In this document: one piece after another, positions 1 to 5,916 of the stretch | Layout of the letters: each line of letters opens with the position of its first letter | Numbering within the stretch: the first letter of the stretch is position 1 | Origin: Massilia sp. UBA2604 | GTDB taxonomy: Bacteria > Pseudomonadota > Gammaproteobacteria > Burkholderiales > Burkholderiaceae_D | Assembly: GCA_002339265.1 (NCBI GenBank) | Contig: DDKG01000013.1 | Coordinates: 1 to 5,916 of the forward strand | Direction of reading: 5' to 3' | Length of the DNA stretch: 5,916 nucleotides | Notes under the pieces: generated by a model | Told to the model about the DNA's origin: nothing | Database searches by the model: none | The model's input: the letters and a program-made list of their open reading frames with translations, nothing else | Translations under genes and position numbers: made by a program

Positions 1-381
1 ATGCCGGAGAATAAGGTTCGCGAGATCATGAAGATCGCGAAGGAACCGATTTCGATGGAAACCCCGATGGGCGAGGACGGCGATTCGCAGCTGGGCGACT
101 TCATCGAGGACAACGCGACACTGGCCCCGCTGGACGCCGCGCTGCACGCCTCGATGCGCAACGTGATCAAGGAAGTGCTGGACTCGCTGACCCCGCGCGA
201 AGCCAAGGTGCTGCGCATGCGCTACGGCGTCGAGATGTCGAACGACCACACGCTGGAAGAAGTGGGCAAGCAGTTCGACGTGACCCGCGAGCGTATCCGC
301 CAGATTGAAGCCAAGGCGATGAGCAAGCTGCGCCAGCCTTCGCGTTCGGACAAACTGAAGACCTTCCTGCACAACCAGTAA
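1..381 (+). CDS. rpoD: RNA polymerase primary sigma factor RpoD (sigma-70), C-terminal part
   Basis: This is the last 126 codons of the housekeeping sigma factor, which directs RNA polymerase to -10/-35 promoters. The gene begins before the window: the first codon, an ATG, matches an internal methionine of E. coli RpoD (613 residues), so it should not be read as a start. Residues 1-37 cover the end of region 3 and the region 3.2 'finger' ([14 protein letters not shown]). Residues about 60-112 are region 4, with [14 protein letters not shown] followed by the helix-turn-helix [22 protein letters not shown]. Arg96, Glu97, Arg98 and Arg100 correspond to E. coli Arg584, Glu585, Arg586 and Arg588, which lie in the -35 recognition helix. 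The C-terminal tail [13 protein letters not shown] is typical of the primary sigma rather than of RpoS or RpoH. The stop is TAA at 379-381, and a terminator follows at once. The frame is intact and nothing is unusual. Confidence 0.97.
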   Translation: MPENKVREIMKIAKEPISMETPMGEDGDSQLGDFIEDNATLAPLDAALHASMRNVIKEVLDSLTPREAKVLRMRYGVEMSNDHTLEEVGKQFDVTRERIRQIEAKAMSKLRQPSRSDKLKTFLHNQ

Positions 382-403
382 TTTGCTGGTTCGCTGGATG
401 TAG

Positions 404-438
404 AAAAGCCGCCCGGTTTGCGCCGGGCGGCTTTTTTT
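404..438 (+). terminator. Intrinsic terminator after rpoD, possibly bidirectional
   Basis: A perfect 9-bp GC-only stem (GCCGCCCGG at 408-416 with CCGGGCGGC at 423-431) closes a 6-base loop and is followed by seven T residues at 432-438. Four A residues at 404-407 can extend the stem by pairing with the first T residues. On the opposite strand the same hairpin is followed by TTTT. It could therefore also stop leftward transcripts from the convergent ppc gene, whose stop codon lies about 185 bases away. The role for rpoD is near certain; the role for ppc is inferred. Confidence 0.93.
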
Positions 439-475
439 CGTCGGTCGAAACTACGATGGTGGCGGCTCGTTGGCC

Positions 476-519
476 TTGGGTTCCCGCCAAGGCGCCCGGC
501 GAGGGCGGGAACGACGTGC
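476..519 (-). repeat. REP-like palindromic repeat, copy A
   Basis: The element reads TTGGGTTCCCGCC at 476-488 and GGCGGGAACGACGTGC at 504-519. The inner arms GTTCCCGCC (480-488) and GGCGGGAAC (504-512) are a perfect 9-bp inverted repeat around a 15-base GC-rich loop. The same consensus appears in copy B on the opposite strand, here with a longer loop. This motif class (TTGGGT-CCCGCC..GCGGGAACGACG) is recognised from intergenic regions of many beta- and gammaproteobacteria. Placing it in a named repeat family is from memory and was not searched. Strand is assigned arbitrarily relative to copy B. Confidence 0.75.
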
Positions 520-563
520 TGAGGTTCGTGGCCCGAGTCCACTTCCGATGAATATTGGCTTAT

Positions 564-594
564 GCACGTCGTTCCCGCGTAGGCGGGGACCCAA
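564..594 (+). repeat. REP-like palindromic repeat, copy B
   Basis: This copy has the compact form: GCACGTCGTTCCCGC (564-578), a GTAG loop (579-582) and GCGGGGACCCAA (583-594). The hairpin arms GTTCCCGC and GCGGGGAC pair over 8 positions, one of them a G-T wobble. It is the inverted partner of copy A: 564-578 is a perfect 15-base reverse complement of 505-519, and 582-594 matches the reverse complement of 476-488 at 12 of 13 bases. It lies 27 bases beyond the ppc stop codon, so it would be at the 3' end of the ppc transcript. It has no U-tract, which makes it an unlikely terminator by itself. Confidence 0.75.
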
Positions 595-621
595 GTTTGC
601 ATGAGCAGTGTTGCACCAAAA

Positions 622-3429
622 TCACCCGGTATTACGCAACCCCGCCGCCACCCCATTGATCGACAAATGAATTCCCCGATGCACCCGCGGATCCGCATTG
701 TCGGCCAGCTTGCGCCGCCGGTGAATCAGCTCCACCTGCAAGTGGTTCAGTGGATCGAGATAGGCGAAGCGGTTCTGGATCGAGCGCGCCAGCAGCGGAT
801 TGCCGGCCAGCCGTTCGCTGGCGCCGGTGATCGATTCCAGGCAACGGATCGTCTCGCCATGCTCGGCCGAGATGCGGCGGAAGATGCGCTCGCGCAGGCC
901 GGCGTCGCTCACCAGGCCGGCATAGCGCGAGGCGATCGCCAGGTCGGTCTTGGCCAGCACCATGTCCATATTCGACAGGAGGGTGGCGAAGAACGGCCAG
1001 TCGCGGTACATCGCGCGCAGCTCTTCCAGTTTCGATTCGCGGTCGCCGCCGACGCTGGCGTCTTCGAGCCAGCTGGTCACGCTCGACGCGAAGCCGAACC
1101 AGCCCGGCAGCAGCAGGCGGCACTGACCCCACGAGAAGCCCCAGGGAATCGCGCGCAGGTCTTCGATGCGGCGGGTCGACTTGCGCGAGGCGGGACGCGA
1201 GCCGAGGTTCAGTTCGGCGATCTCGGCGATCGGCGTGGCTTCGAAGAAGTAGTCGGTGAAGCCAGGTGTCTCGTACACGAGGTTGCGGTAGGCCTTGTAG
1301 GCGCGGTTCGACAGGTCGGCCATGACCGATTCGAAGCGCTCCAGGCGCTCGGCGTCGACGCCGCTGGCCCCATGCGGCGTGAGGCTCGCCTCCAGCGTCG
1401 CCGCCACCAGCAGTTCCAGGTTGCGGCGGCCGATCTCGGGATTCGAGAATTTCGAGGCGATGATCTCGCCCTGTTCGGTCAGGCGGATCTGGCCGTTGAC
1501 GGTGCCGGGCGGCTGGGCGCGGATCGCGTCGTAGCTCGGGCCGCCGCCGCGGCCGACGGTGCCGCCGCGGCCGTGGAACAGGCGCAGCTTGACCTGGTGC
1601 TGTTTAAAGACCTCCACCAGTTTCAACTCGGCCTGGTACAGCTCCCAGTTCGAGGTCAGGAAACCGCCGTCCTTGTTCGAATCCGAGTAGCCGAGCATGA
1701 CTTCCTGCAGCTTGCCCTGTTTCTCGATCAGGCCGGCCACCAGCGGGATCGCCATCCACTCGTCCATGATGCCGGCGGCGCGCTGCAGGTCGGGGATGGT
1801 CTCGAACAGCGGGATCACCATCGCGTCGTTGACTCCCGCGCTCACGCGCATCAGCCCCGTCTCTTTCTGCAGCAGCAGGACTTCGAGCAGGTCGGACACG
1901 GTCTCGGTATGCGAGATGATGTAGTTGCGGATCGCGCGCGGGCCGTAGCGCAGGCGGATCTCGCGTGCGCAGCGCAGGATCGCCAGCTCCGAATTGGTCT
2001 CGTCGCCATAGCTTTCATACGGCGAGAACAGGGGGCGCGGCTGCTCCAGTTCGCGCAGGATCAGCGCGCGCTTGTCCTCTTCGCTCAGCGCCGAATAGTC
2101 GGCTTCGACGCCGGCGCGCGCGAACAGCTCGGCCAGCACGCGCTCGTGGATGTCCGAACTCTGGCGCATGTCGAGCGAGGCGAGATGGAAGCCGAAGATG
2201 CGCGCGGCGCGCAGCAGGCCGGCCAGGCGCGGCTGGATCAGCATGGCGCCGTGGTTCTGGCGCAGCGAGTCGGCCAGCACCTCGAGGTCGGCCGCGAACA
2301 GCTCGGGGTCGAGATAGGGCGCGGCATGGCCGACTTCCTTGCGCAGGATATGGCCCACGCCCAGCTCGCGCGCGGTGGCGGCCAGGCGCGCATAGATGCC
2401 GATCAGGGCGCGTCGATAAGGTTCGTCGCTGCGGTGCGGCGAGGCGTCGGGCGAGGCGTCCGCCAGTTGCTCGAGCGCGGGCGACACCTTGACCAGCAGG
2501 GTGGAGGCCGACAGCTCGGCGCCCAGCGCGTGCACCTCGTCGAGGTAGAAATCGAGGATGGTGGTCGACTGGCGCGTCAGCGCGTGGCGCATGGTGTCGG
2601 CATTGACGTTCGGGTTGCCGTCGCGGTCGCCGCCGATCCAGCTGCCCATCTGCAGGAACGAAGAATGCGCAGCGGACGAATCGCCGCCGTACTGTTCGGC
2701 GACCTCGAGTTCGATGTCGTCGTACAGGGCAGGGACTTCGCGCAAGAAAGTGATGCGGTAGTAGGACAGCGCGTTCTCGATCTCGTCGGCCACGGTCAGC
2801 TTGGAGTAGCGCAGCATGCGCGTCTGCCACAGGGTGGCGATGCGGGCGTGCAGCAGCTGTTCGTTGCGGCTGCGCTCCTTCGGCGTCTGCGGTGCGTCGC
2901 GCTCGGCCAGCAGGCGTGCGATGTCGTGCTCGGCGTCGAGGATGCTCTTGCGCTGGACTTCGGTCGGGTGGGCCGTCAGCACCGGCGAGATCAGGGCGTC
3001 GCGGAAGAATTCGTCGACCGTTTCGCGCTTGATGCCGGCATCAAACAGCTTGCCCAGCGCGTAGCCGATGCTGCCCGAGCGCGGCGCGGAGCCGCCAAGC
3101 AGGTGGGCGCGGCGGCGGCGGTTGTGGTGCTGGTCCTCGGCGATATTGGCCAGGTGCGAGAAGTACGAGAAGGCGCGCACCACGGAAATCGTCTGATCGC
3201 GGGTGAGCTTGTGCAGCAGGGTGGCCAGCTCTTCGCCGGCGTCCGGATCGTCGTCGCGGCGAAAGCGCACGGCGGTCTGGCGGATGGTCTCGACGATGTC
3301 GAACACCGCGTCGCCTTCCTGGTCGCGCAGCACGTCGCCCAGCAGGCGGCCGAGCAGGCGGATGTCTTCCTTGAGGGGCGCGTCCTTGTCGGCGCCGGCT
3401 TGTACTACGGGTGCAGCAGGATTGTCCAT
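622..3429 (-). CDS. ppc: Phosphoenolpyruvate carboxylase
   Basis: Ppc is a cytosolic enzyme that adds bicarbonate to phosphoenolpyruvate, giving oxaloacetate and phosphate to refill the TCA cycle. The protein is 935 residues from ATG 3429, somewhat longer than E. coli Ppc (883). Family landmarks are present in order: active-site motif 1 TAHPTE with catalytic His154, GGDRDGNP (266-273), signature 2 [13 protein letters not shown] (577-589) and the glycine-rich loop [14 protein letters not shown] (618-631) with His619, Arg621 and Arg627. Lys827, Arg887 and Asn933 align with E. coli Lys773, Arg832 and Asn881 of the aspartate-inhibitor site, so feedback inhibition by aspartate/malate is likely retained. 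The C-terminus is the invariant RNTG. An in-frame GTG at 3438 would add three residues; neither start has a good Shine-Dalgarno sequence, and a stop codon lies upstream in frame. I prefer the ATG. The gene is divergent from hemC and convergent with rpoD. Confidence 0.97.
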   Translation of the reverse strand: MDNPAAPVVQAGADKDAPLKEDIRLLGRLLGDVLRDQEGDAVFDIVETIRQTAVRFRRDDDPDAGEELATLLHKLTRDQTISVVRAFSYFSHLANIAEDQHHNRRRRAHLLGGSAPRSGSIGYALGKLFDAGIKRETVDEFFRDALISPVLTAHPTEVQRKSILDAEHDIARLLAERDAPQTPKERSRNEQLLHARIATLWQTRMLRYSKLTVADEIENALSYYRITFLREVPALYDDIELEVAEQYGGDSSAAHSSFLQMGSWIGGDRDGNPNVNADTMRHALTRQSTTILDFYLDEVHALGAELSASTLLVKVSPALEQLADASPDASPHRSDEPYRRALIGIYARLAATARELGVGHILRKEVGHAAPYLDPELFAADLEVLADSLRQNHGAMLIQPRLAGLLRAARIFGFHLASLDMRQSSDIHERVLAELFARAGVEADYSALSEEDKRALILRELEQPRPLFSPYESYGDETNSELAILRCAREIRLRYGPRAIRNYIISHTETVSDLLEVLLLQKETGLMRVSAGVNDAMVIPLFETIPDLQRAAGIMDEWMAIPLVAGLIEKQGKLQEVMLGYSDSNKDGGFLTSNWELYQAELKLVEVFKQHQVKLRLFHGRGGTVGRGGGPSYDAIRAQPPGTVNGQIRLTEQGEIIASKFSNPEIGRRNLELLVAATLEASLTPHGASGVDAERLERFESVMADLSNRAYKAYRNLVYETPGFTDYFFEATPIAEIAELNLGSRPASRKSTRRIEDLRAIPWGFSWGQCRLLLPGWFGFASSVTSWLEDASVGGDRESKLEELRAMYRDWPFFATLLSNMDMVLAKTDLAIASRYAGLVSDAGLRERIFRRISAEHGETIRCLESITGASERLAGNPLLARSIQNRFAYLDPLNHLQVELIHRRRKLADNADPRVHRGIHLSINGVAAGLRNTG

Positions 3430-3438
3430 ATCGACCAC

Positions 3439-3566
3439 AAGTAATAGATTGTGCGATGGCGGTTAGCCACGATCTGCAAGATGCCCCATGATAAAATTTA
3501 TGATCTTATGCAGGGAACGGCTACTGGCATCGTCCGGGTCGGCCCAATGACAGTGAAAGAATTCGA
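3439..3566. promoter_or_regulatory. Divergent promoter region between ppc and hemC
   Basis: This region separates the divergently transcribed ppc and hemCDX genes, so promoters for both must lie here or in the adjacent coding ends. Its most distinct part is an AT-rich island at 3488-3510 in otherwise GC-rich DNA. The island includes the palindrome ATAAA-A-TTTAT (3491-3501) and the direct repeat ATGAT (3488-3492 and 3500-3504). No operator for a named regulator can be assigned. I could not find a convincing -35/-10 pair for ppc on the minus strand. Confidence 0.55.
3474..3504 (+). promoter_or_regulatory. Candidate sigma-70 promoter for hemCDX
   Basis: TATGAT at 3499-3504 matches the -10 consensus at 5 of 6 positions. 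The only nearby -35 candidate, CTGCAA at 3474-3479, matches at 3 of 6 with a long 19-base spacer. TAAAAT at 3492-3497 is an alternative -10. If TATGAT is used, transcription would start near 3511, giving a leader of roughly 55-90 bases before hemC depending on its start codon. This is a weak, composition-driven prediction. Confidence 0.25.
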
Positions 3567-3596
3567 GTGTTAAACGCTATACAGCAGGTAGTTACC

Positions 3597-4562
3597 GTGG
3601 CGCCCCAGGCGCCAGCCAAACTGATTATCGCATCCCGCGAGAGCCGCCTCGCCATGTGGCAGGCGGAGCACGTGCGCGACCGGCTCGCCGCATTATATCC
3701 AGAATGTAGCGTCGAAATTCTCGGAATGACAACACGCGGCGACCAGATCCTCGACCGTACGCTGTCCAAGGTCGGCGGCAAGGGCCTGTTCGTCAAGGAA
3801 CTCGAGGTCGCGATGGCCGAGGGCCGCGCCGACCTGGCCGTGCACTCGCTCAAGGACATGCCGATGGAGCTGCCGGAGGGCTTCGAGCTGACCGCCGTGC
3901 TGGAACGGGAAGACCCGCGCGACGCCTTCGTGTCGAACGACTATGCCAGCCTGGATGAGCTGCCGCCAGGGGCCGTGGTCGGCACCAGCAGCCTGCGCCG
4001 CCAGTCGCTGATCGCGGCGCGCTACCCGCACCTGGTGATCCAGCCGCTGCGCGGCAACCTCGACACGCGCCTCGGCAAGCTCGATCGCGGCGAGTATGCG
4101 GCCATCATCCTGGCCGCCGCCGGCCTCAAGCGCCTGGGCCTGCCGCAGCGCATCAAGGCCCTGCTCGAGCCAGAACTGAGCCTGCCGGCGGCCGGCCAGG
4201 GCGCGATGGCGATCGAAATCCTGAGCGCCGAGCGCAGCGACGGCGTCGACCTGCGCGCCGTGCTGGCGCCGCTCAACCACGTCACCACCGCCCAGGCGGT
4301 GCTGGCCGAGCGCAAGGTGTCGCGCATCTTCGGCGGCAGTTGCCAGATCCCACTGGCGGCCTACGCCACCGTGCAGGACGGGCAAATGCACCTGCGCGCC
4401 ATGGTCGCGACCCCGGACGGCCAGCGCAGCGCGCATGCCGAAGTATCGGGTTCGGCCGAGCAGCCGGAATACCTGGGCGAGCAGGTGTCGGAGCTGCTGG
4501 CGCAGCAGGACGCCAACGCGATCCTGGCCGCCTGCCGCGTCGACGCGGCCGAGGATGTCTGA
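3597..4562 (+). CDS. hemC: Hydroxymethylbilane synthase (porphobilinogen deaminase)
   Basis: HemC joins four porphobilinogen molecules into linear hydroxymethylbilane in the cytosol, building the chain on a covalent dipyrromethane cofactor. Numbered from GTG 3597 (321 residues; E. coli 313), the protein shows ASRES with Arg14, [21 protein letters not shown], and HSLKD with Lys86 and catalytic Asp87. GTSSLRRQ follows with Arg134 and Arg135. The cofactor-attachment signature [17 protein letters not shown] (238-254) contains Cys249. No key residue is missing. Start choice: GTG 3597 has AGGT at 3586-3589, 7 bases upstream, and leaves a short N-terminus before KLIIASRES as in homologues. GTG 3567 would add ten residues written in AT-rich codons (TTA, ATA, GTA) and has only a weak purine stretch upstream. 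An in-frame stop at 3501-3503 bars longer forms. The stop codon lies inside the start of hemD, indicating an operon with translational coupling. Confidence 0.96.
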   Translation: MAPQAPAKLIIASRESRLAMWQAEHVRDRLAALYPECSVEILGMTTRGDQILDRTLSKVGGKGLFVKELEVAMAEGRADLAVHSLKDMPMELPEGFELTAVLEREDPRDAFVSNDYASLDELPPGAVVGTSSLRRQSLIAARYPHLVIQPLRGNLDTRLGKLDRGEYAAIILAAAGLKRLGLPQRIKALLEPELSLPAAGQGAMAIEILSAERSDGVDLRAVLAPLNHVTTAQAVLAERKVSRIFGGSCQIPLAAYATVQDGQMHLRAMVATPDGQRSAHAEVSGSAEQPEYLGEQVSELLAQQDANAILAACRVDAAEDV

Positions 4563-5343
4563 GCTGGACTCAGCCGTGAATAACCCCTTGGTCGTGGTCA
4601 CCCGGCCGCGCGCCCAGGCCGATGGCCTGGCGCAGGCGGTGCGGGCGATCGGGCGCACGGCCGAGATCCTGCCGCTGCTCGAGATCGGCCCGGCCGACGA
4701 TCCGGCGCCGCTGCGCGCGGCGCTGGCCACTTTGCATGACTATGCGCTGGTTGTTTTCGTGTCGCCGAATGCGGTCGATGCGGCGTTCGCCCATCTGGAT
4801 GCGTGGCCGGTCGACGTGCCGCTGGCGGTCGTGGGCGAGGGCAGCCGCGCGGCGCTGGCGCGCCATGGCGTGACGGCGCCCGGCCATACGATTTTCAGTC
4901 CGCCCGACCCCGCCCACAGCGATTCGGAACATCTGCTCCAGAACCTGGACCTGGCCGCCTACACCGGCCGGGGCGTGCTGATCGTGCGCGGCGACGGCGG
5001 ACGCGAGTTGCTGGCCGACGCCCTGCGCGCGGCCGGCGCCACGGTCGAGGCGGTGGCGGCCTACCGCCGCAGCACCCCTGTACTGACGGATGGCCTGGCC
5101 GCACGATTGCGCGCCTTGCTGGCGCAGCCAAACGACTGGATAATCACGAGCTCGGAAGCCCTGCGCGGGTTGGCGGGCCTGGTGGCGGCGCTGGGTCCAC
5201 GGTTCGAGGCCCAGCTGCTGCAGCAGCGCCTGGTCGTGCCGCATGCGCGGATTGCCGAGACGGCGCACGCCCTGGGCCTGCGCCACGTGACCCTGACGGG
5301 ATCCGGAGATGCACGCATACTAGCAGCGTTACAATCACAATAA
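4555..5343 (+). CDS. hemD: Uroporphyrinogen-III synthase
   Basis: HemD closes hydroxymethylbilane into uroporphyrinogen III, inverting ring D; this product is the branch point to haem, sirohaem and cobalamin. The protein is 262 residues (E. coli 246). The family is poorly conserved, but its usual pattern is visible: [15 protein letters not shown] at the N-terminus, [13 protein letters not shown] (67-79), VGEGSRAAL (93-101) and DSEHLL (123-128). [20 protein letters not shown] (138-157) leads to AAYRRSTP with the conserved Tyr170, then [13 protein letters not shown] (194-206). These match the two-domain alternating fold. The frame stays open to 4435 inside hemC, but that upstream part is an arginine/tryptophan-rich shadow of hemC. 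ATG 4555 is chosen because it overlaps the hemC stop by 8 bases, typical of coupled genes. A purine run, GAGG, abuts the ATG too closely to be a normal ribosome site, supporting coupling. The stop TAA overlaps the hemX ATG by one base. Confidence 0.95.
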   Translation: MSELDSAVNNPLVVVTRPRAQADGLAQAVRAIGRTAEILPLLEIGPADDPAPLRAALATLHDYALVVFVSPNAVDAAFAHLDAWPVDVPLAVVGEGSRAALARHGVTAPGHTIFSPPDPAHSDSEHLLQNLDLAAYTGRGVLIVRGDGGRELLADALRAAGATVEAVAAYRRSTPVLTDGLAARLRALLAQPNDWIITSSEALRGLAGLVAALGPRFEAQLLQQRLVVPHARIAETAHALGLRHVTLTGSGDARILAALQSQ

Positions 5344-5916
5344 TGAACGAATTGCCGAACAATCCAGATCAGCCGCAGGCCAATGTGCCCGCACCGAGTC
5401 TCCACAAGCCCGAGGACGTGCAGGGCGGCGCGCCGTCGGGCGCAGCCGGCGGCGCCACGGGTATGCCCCCGGGCGGAGGCGTACCCCCGGCCGGCGGCGT
5501 TCCTGCCCTGCCGCGCATGGGCGAGCCGGGCGGCCCCGGCCTGTTCGACCGCCTGGCGCGCCCGCTGCCGCTGGCCGTGATCGCCCTGGCCGTGCTACTG
5601 GCGCTGCAGACTTATTCCTCGCACAACCGCATCAACGCGCTGCGCCAGGACATGGCGCGCAGCCTCCAGAAGGGCAATGCGGTCAATGCCGAGACGGCGG
5701 CGCTGGCGCGCGACGTGGCGGATCAGTCGAAGGAGCTCCAGATCAAGGTCGGCGTGCTCGAAAGCCGCCAGAGCGAGGCTCAGAGCCAGCAGGTGGCGCT
5801 CGAGCAGCTCTATAAAGACCTGTCGCAGAACCGCGACGAGTGGGCGCTGACCGAGATCGAGCAGGTGCTCTCGACCGCCAGCCAGCAGTTGCAGTTGGCC
5901 GGCAACGTGCAGGGCG
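5343..5916 (+). CDS. hemX: HemX family membrane protein (N-terminal part, cut by window end)
   Basis: The frame opens at ATG 5343 in the TAATG junction with hemD and runs without a stop to the window end (191 complete residues). Residues 1-73 are a Pro/Gly/Ala-rich, probably disordered cytoplasmic tail with GGVP-type repeats. A single membrane segment follows at about 74-90 (PLPLAVIALAVLLALQT). Next comes a Gln/Glu/Lys-rich, probably coiled-coil stretch (about 95-165) and the start of the conserved HemX domain (DEWALTEIEQVLSTASQQLQ, 166-185). This matches E. coli HemX: short tail, signal anchor, coiled coil, then a periplasmic helical domain. Databases often call the family uroporphyrinogen-III C-methyltransferase, but no SAM-binding methyltransferase motif is visible here and the true role is unsettled. 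A scaffold or regulatory role in haem synthesis alongside HemY is commonly suspected. Position in the hemC-hemD-hemX operon is the strongest support for the name. Confidence 0.9.
   Translation, partial: MNELPNNPDQPQANVPAPSLHKPEDVQGGAPSGAAGGATGMPPGGGVPPAGGVPALPRMGEPGGPGLFDRLARPLPLAVIALAVLLALQTYSSHNRINALRQDMARSLQKGNAVNAETAALARDVADQSKELQIKVGVLESRQSEAQSQQVALEQLYKDLSQNRDEWALTEIEQVLSTASQQLQLAGNVQG

Larger units (their letters stand above)
439..621. other. Convergent intergenic spacer between rpoD and ppc
   Basis: This spacer separates the rpoD terminator from the ppc stop codon. Apart from the two palindromic repeats it holds no recognisable gene, tRNA or promoter. Reading frames that cross it on the minus strand carry the peptide WVPAYAGTT, which is simply the translation of the repeat and marks those frames as spurious. 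Confidence 0.7.

Noticed and set aside
476..594. The possibility that the repeats are a CRISPR array or an insertion-sequence end pair.
   Set aside because: There are only two copies, in opposite orientation, with no regular spacers, no cas genes, no transposase between them and no target-site duplication seen.
222..698. Minus-strand frames across the rpoD end and the spacer.
   Set aside because: They cross a terminator, the repeats and coding DNA of rpoD. The WVPAYAGTT peptide is a known signature of translated intergenic palindromes.
601..3444. A 947-codon open frame on the plus strand covering all of ppc.
   Set aside because: It is in exact codon register opposite ppc. It stays open because the GC-rich ppc gene avoids TTA, CTA and TCA codons. 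Its translation is Gln/Arg/Ala/Val-rich with no recognisable domain, whereas the minus strand encodes a full, motif-complete Ppc.
3488..3510. A Fur or FNR box upstream of hemC.
   Set aside because: The sequence fits neither the 19-bp Fur inverted repeat nor TTGAT-N4-ATCAA beyond what AT-richness gives by chance.
4435..4554. A 40-residue N-terminal extension of HemD reaching back into hemC.
   Set aside because: The extension is rich in Arg, Ser and Trp, is an out-of-frame reading of hemC, and has no similarity to HemD. ATG 4555 at the gene junction is the natural start.
3693..4730. A long minus-strand frame opposite hemC and hemD.
   Set aside because: It is a shadow of the two hem genes with no domain and no plausible translation signal.

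Overview
The window is GC-rich chromosomal DNA. Its protein sequences and gene order point to a betaproteobacterium, most likely Oxalobacteraceae in the Massilia/Janthinobacterium/Duganella neighbourhood. That placement is inferred from recalled protein similarity and base composition; no search was run. All genes are housekeeping genes. I found no mobile element, CRISPR array, RNA gene or defence-type cassette.

Layout from left to right: (1) The 3' end of rpoD, the primary sigma factor, runs rightward and enters from outside the window. It is followed 22 bases after its stop by a strong intrinsic terminator. (2) A short spacer of about 180 bases holds two oppositely oriented palindromic repeats of the widespread 'GTCGTTCCCGCG..GGCGGGAACCCAA' type. 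(3) A complete ppc gene (phosphoenolpyruvate carboxylase) lies on the minus strand, converging on rpoD. (4) A divergent intergenic region contains an AT-rich island that probably carries promoter elements. (5) A tightly packed rightward operon follows: hemC (hydroxymethylbilane synthase), hemD (uroporphyrinogen-III synthase) and the start of hemX, which is cut off by the window end. hemC and hemD overlap by 8 bases. hemD and hemX share one base in a TAATG junction.

HemC and HemD catalyse successive steps of tetrapyrrole synthesis: porphobilinogen to hydroxymethylbilane, then to uroporphyrinogen III. HemX is the membrane protein usually encoded with them, and hemY would be expected just beyond the window. 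Ppc replenishes oxaloacetate and is a divergently transcribed neighbour, not part of the haem pathway.

Nothing here looks like a new system. The points worth a second look are small: the paired inverted repeats between the convergent genes, a terminator that may serve both strands, a short reading frame overlapping the hemC start, and uncertain start codons for hemC and ppc.
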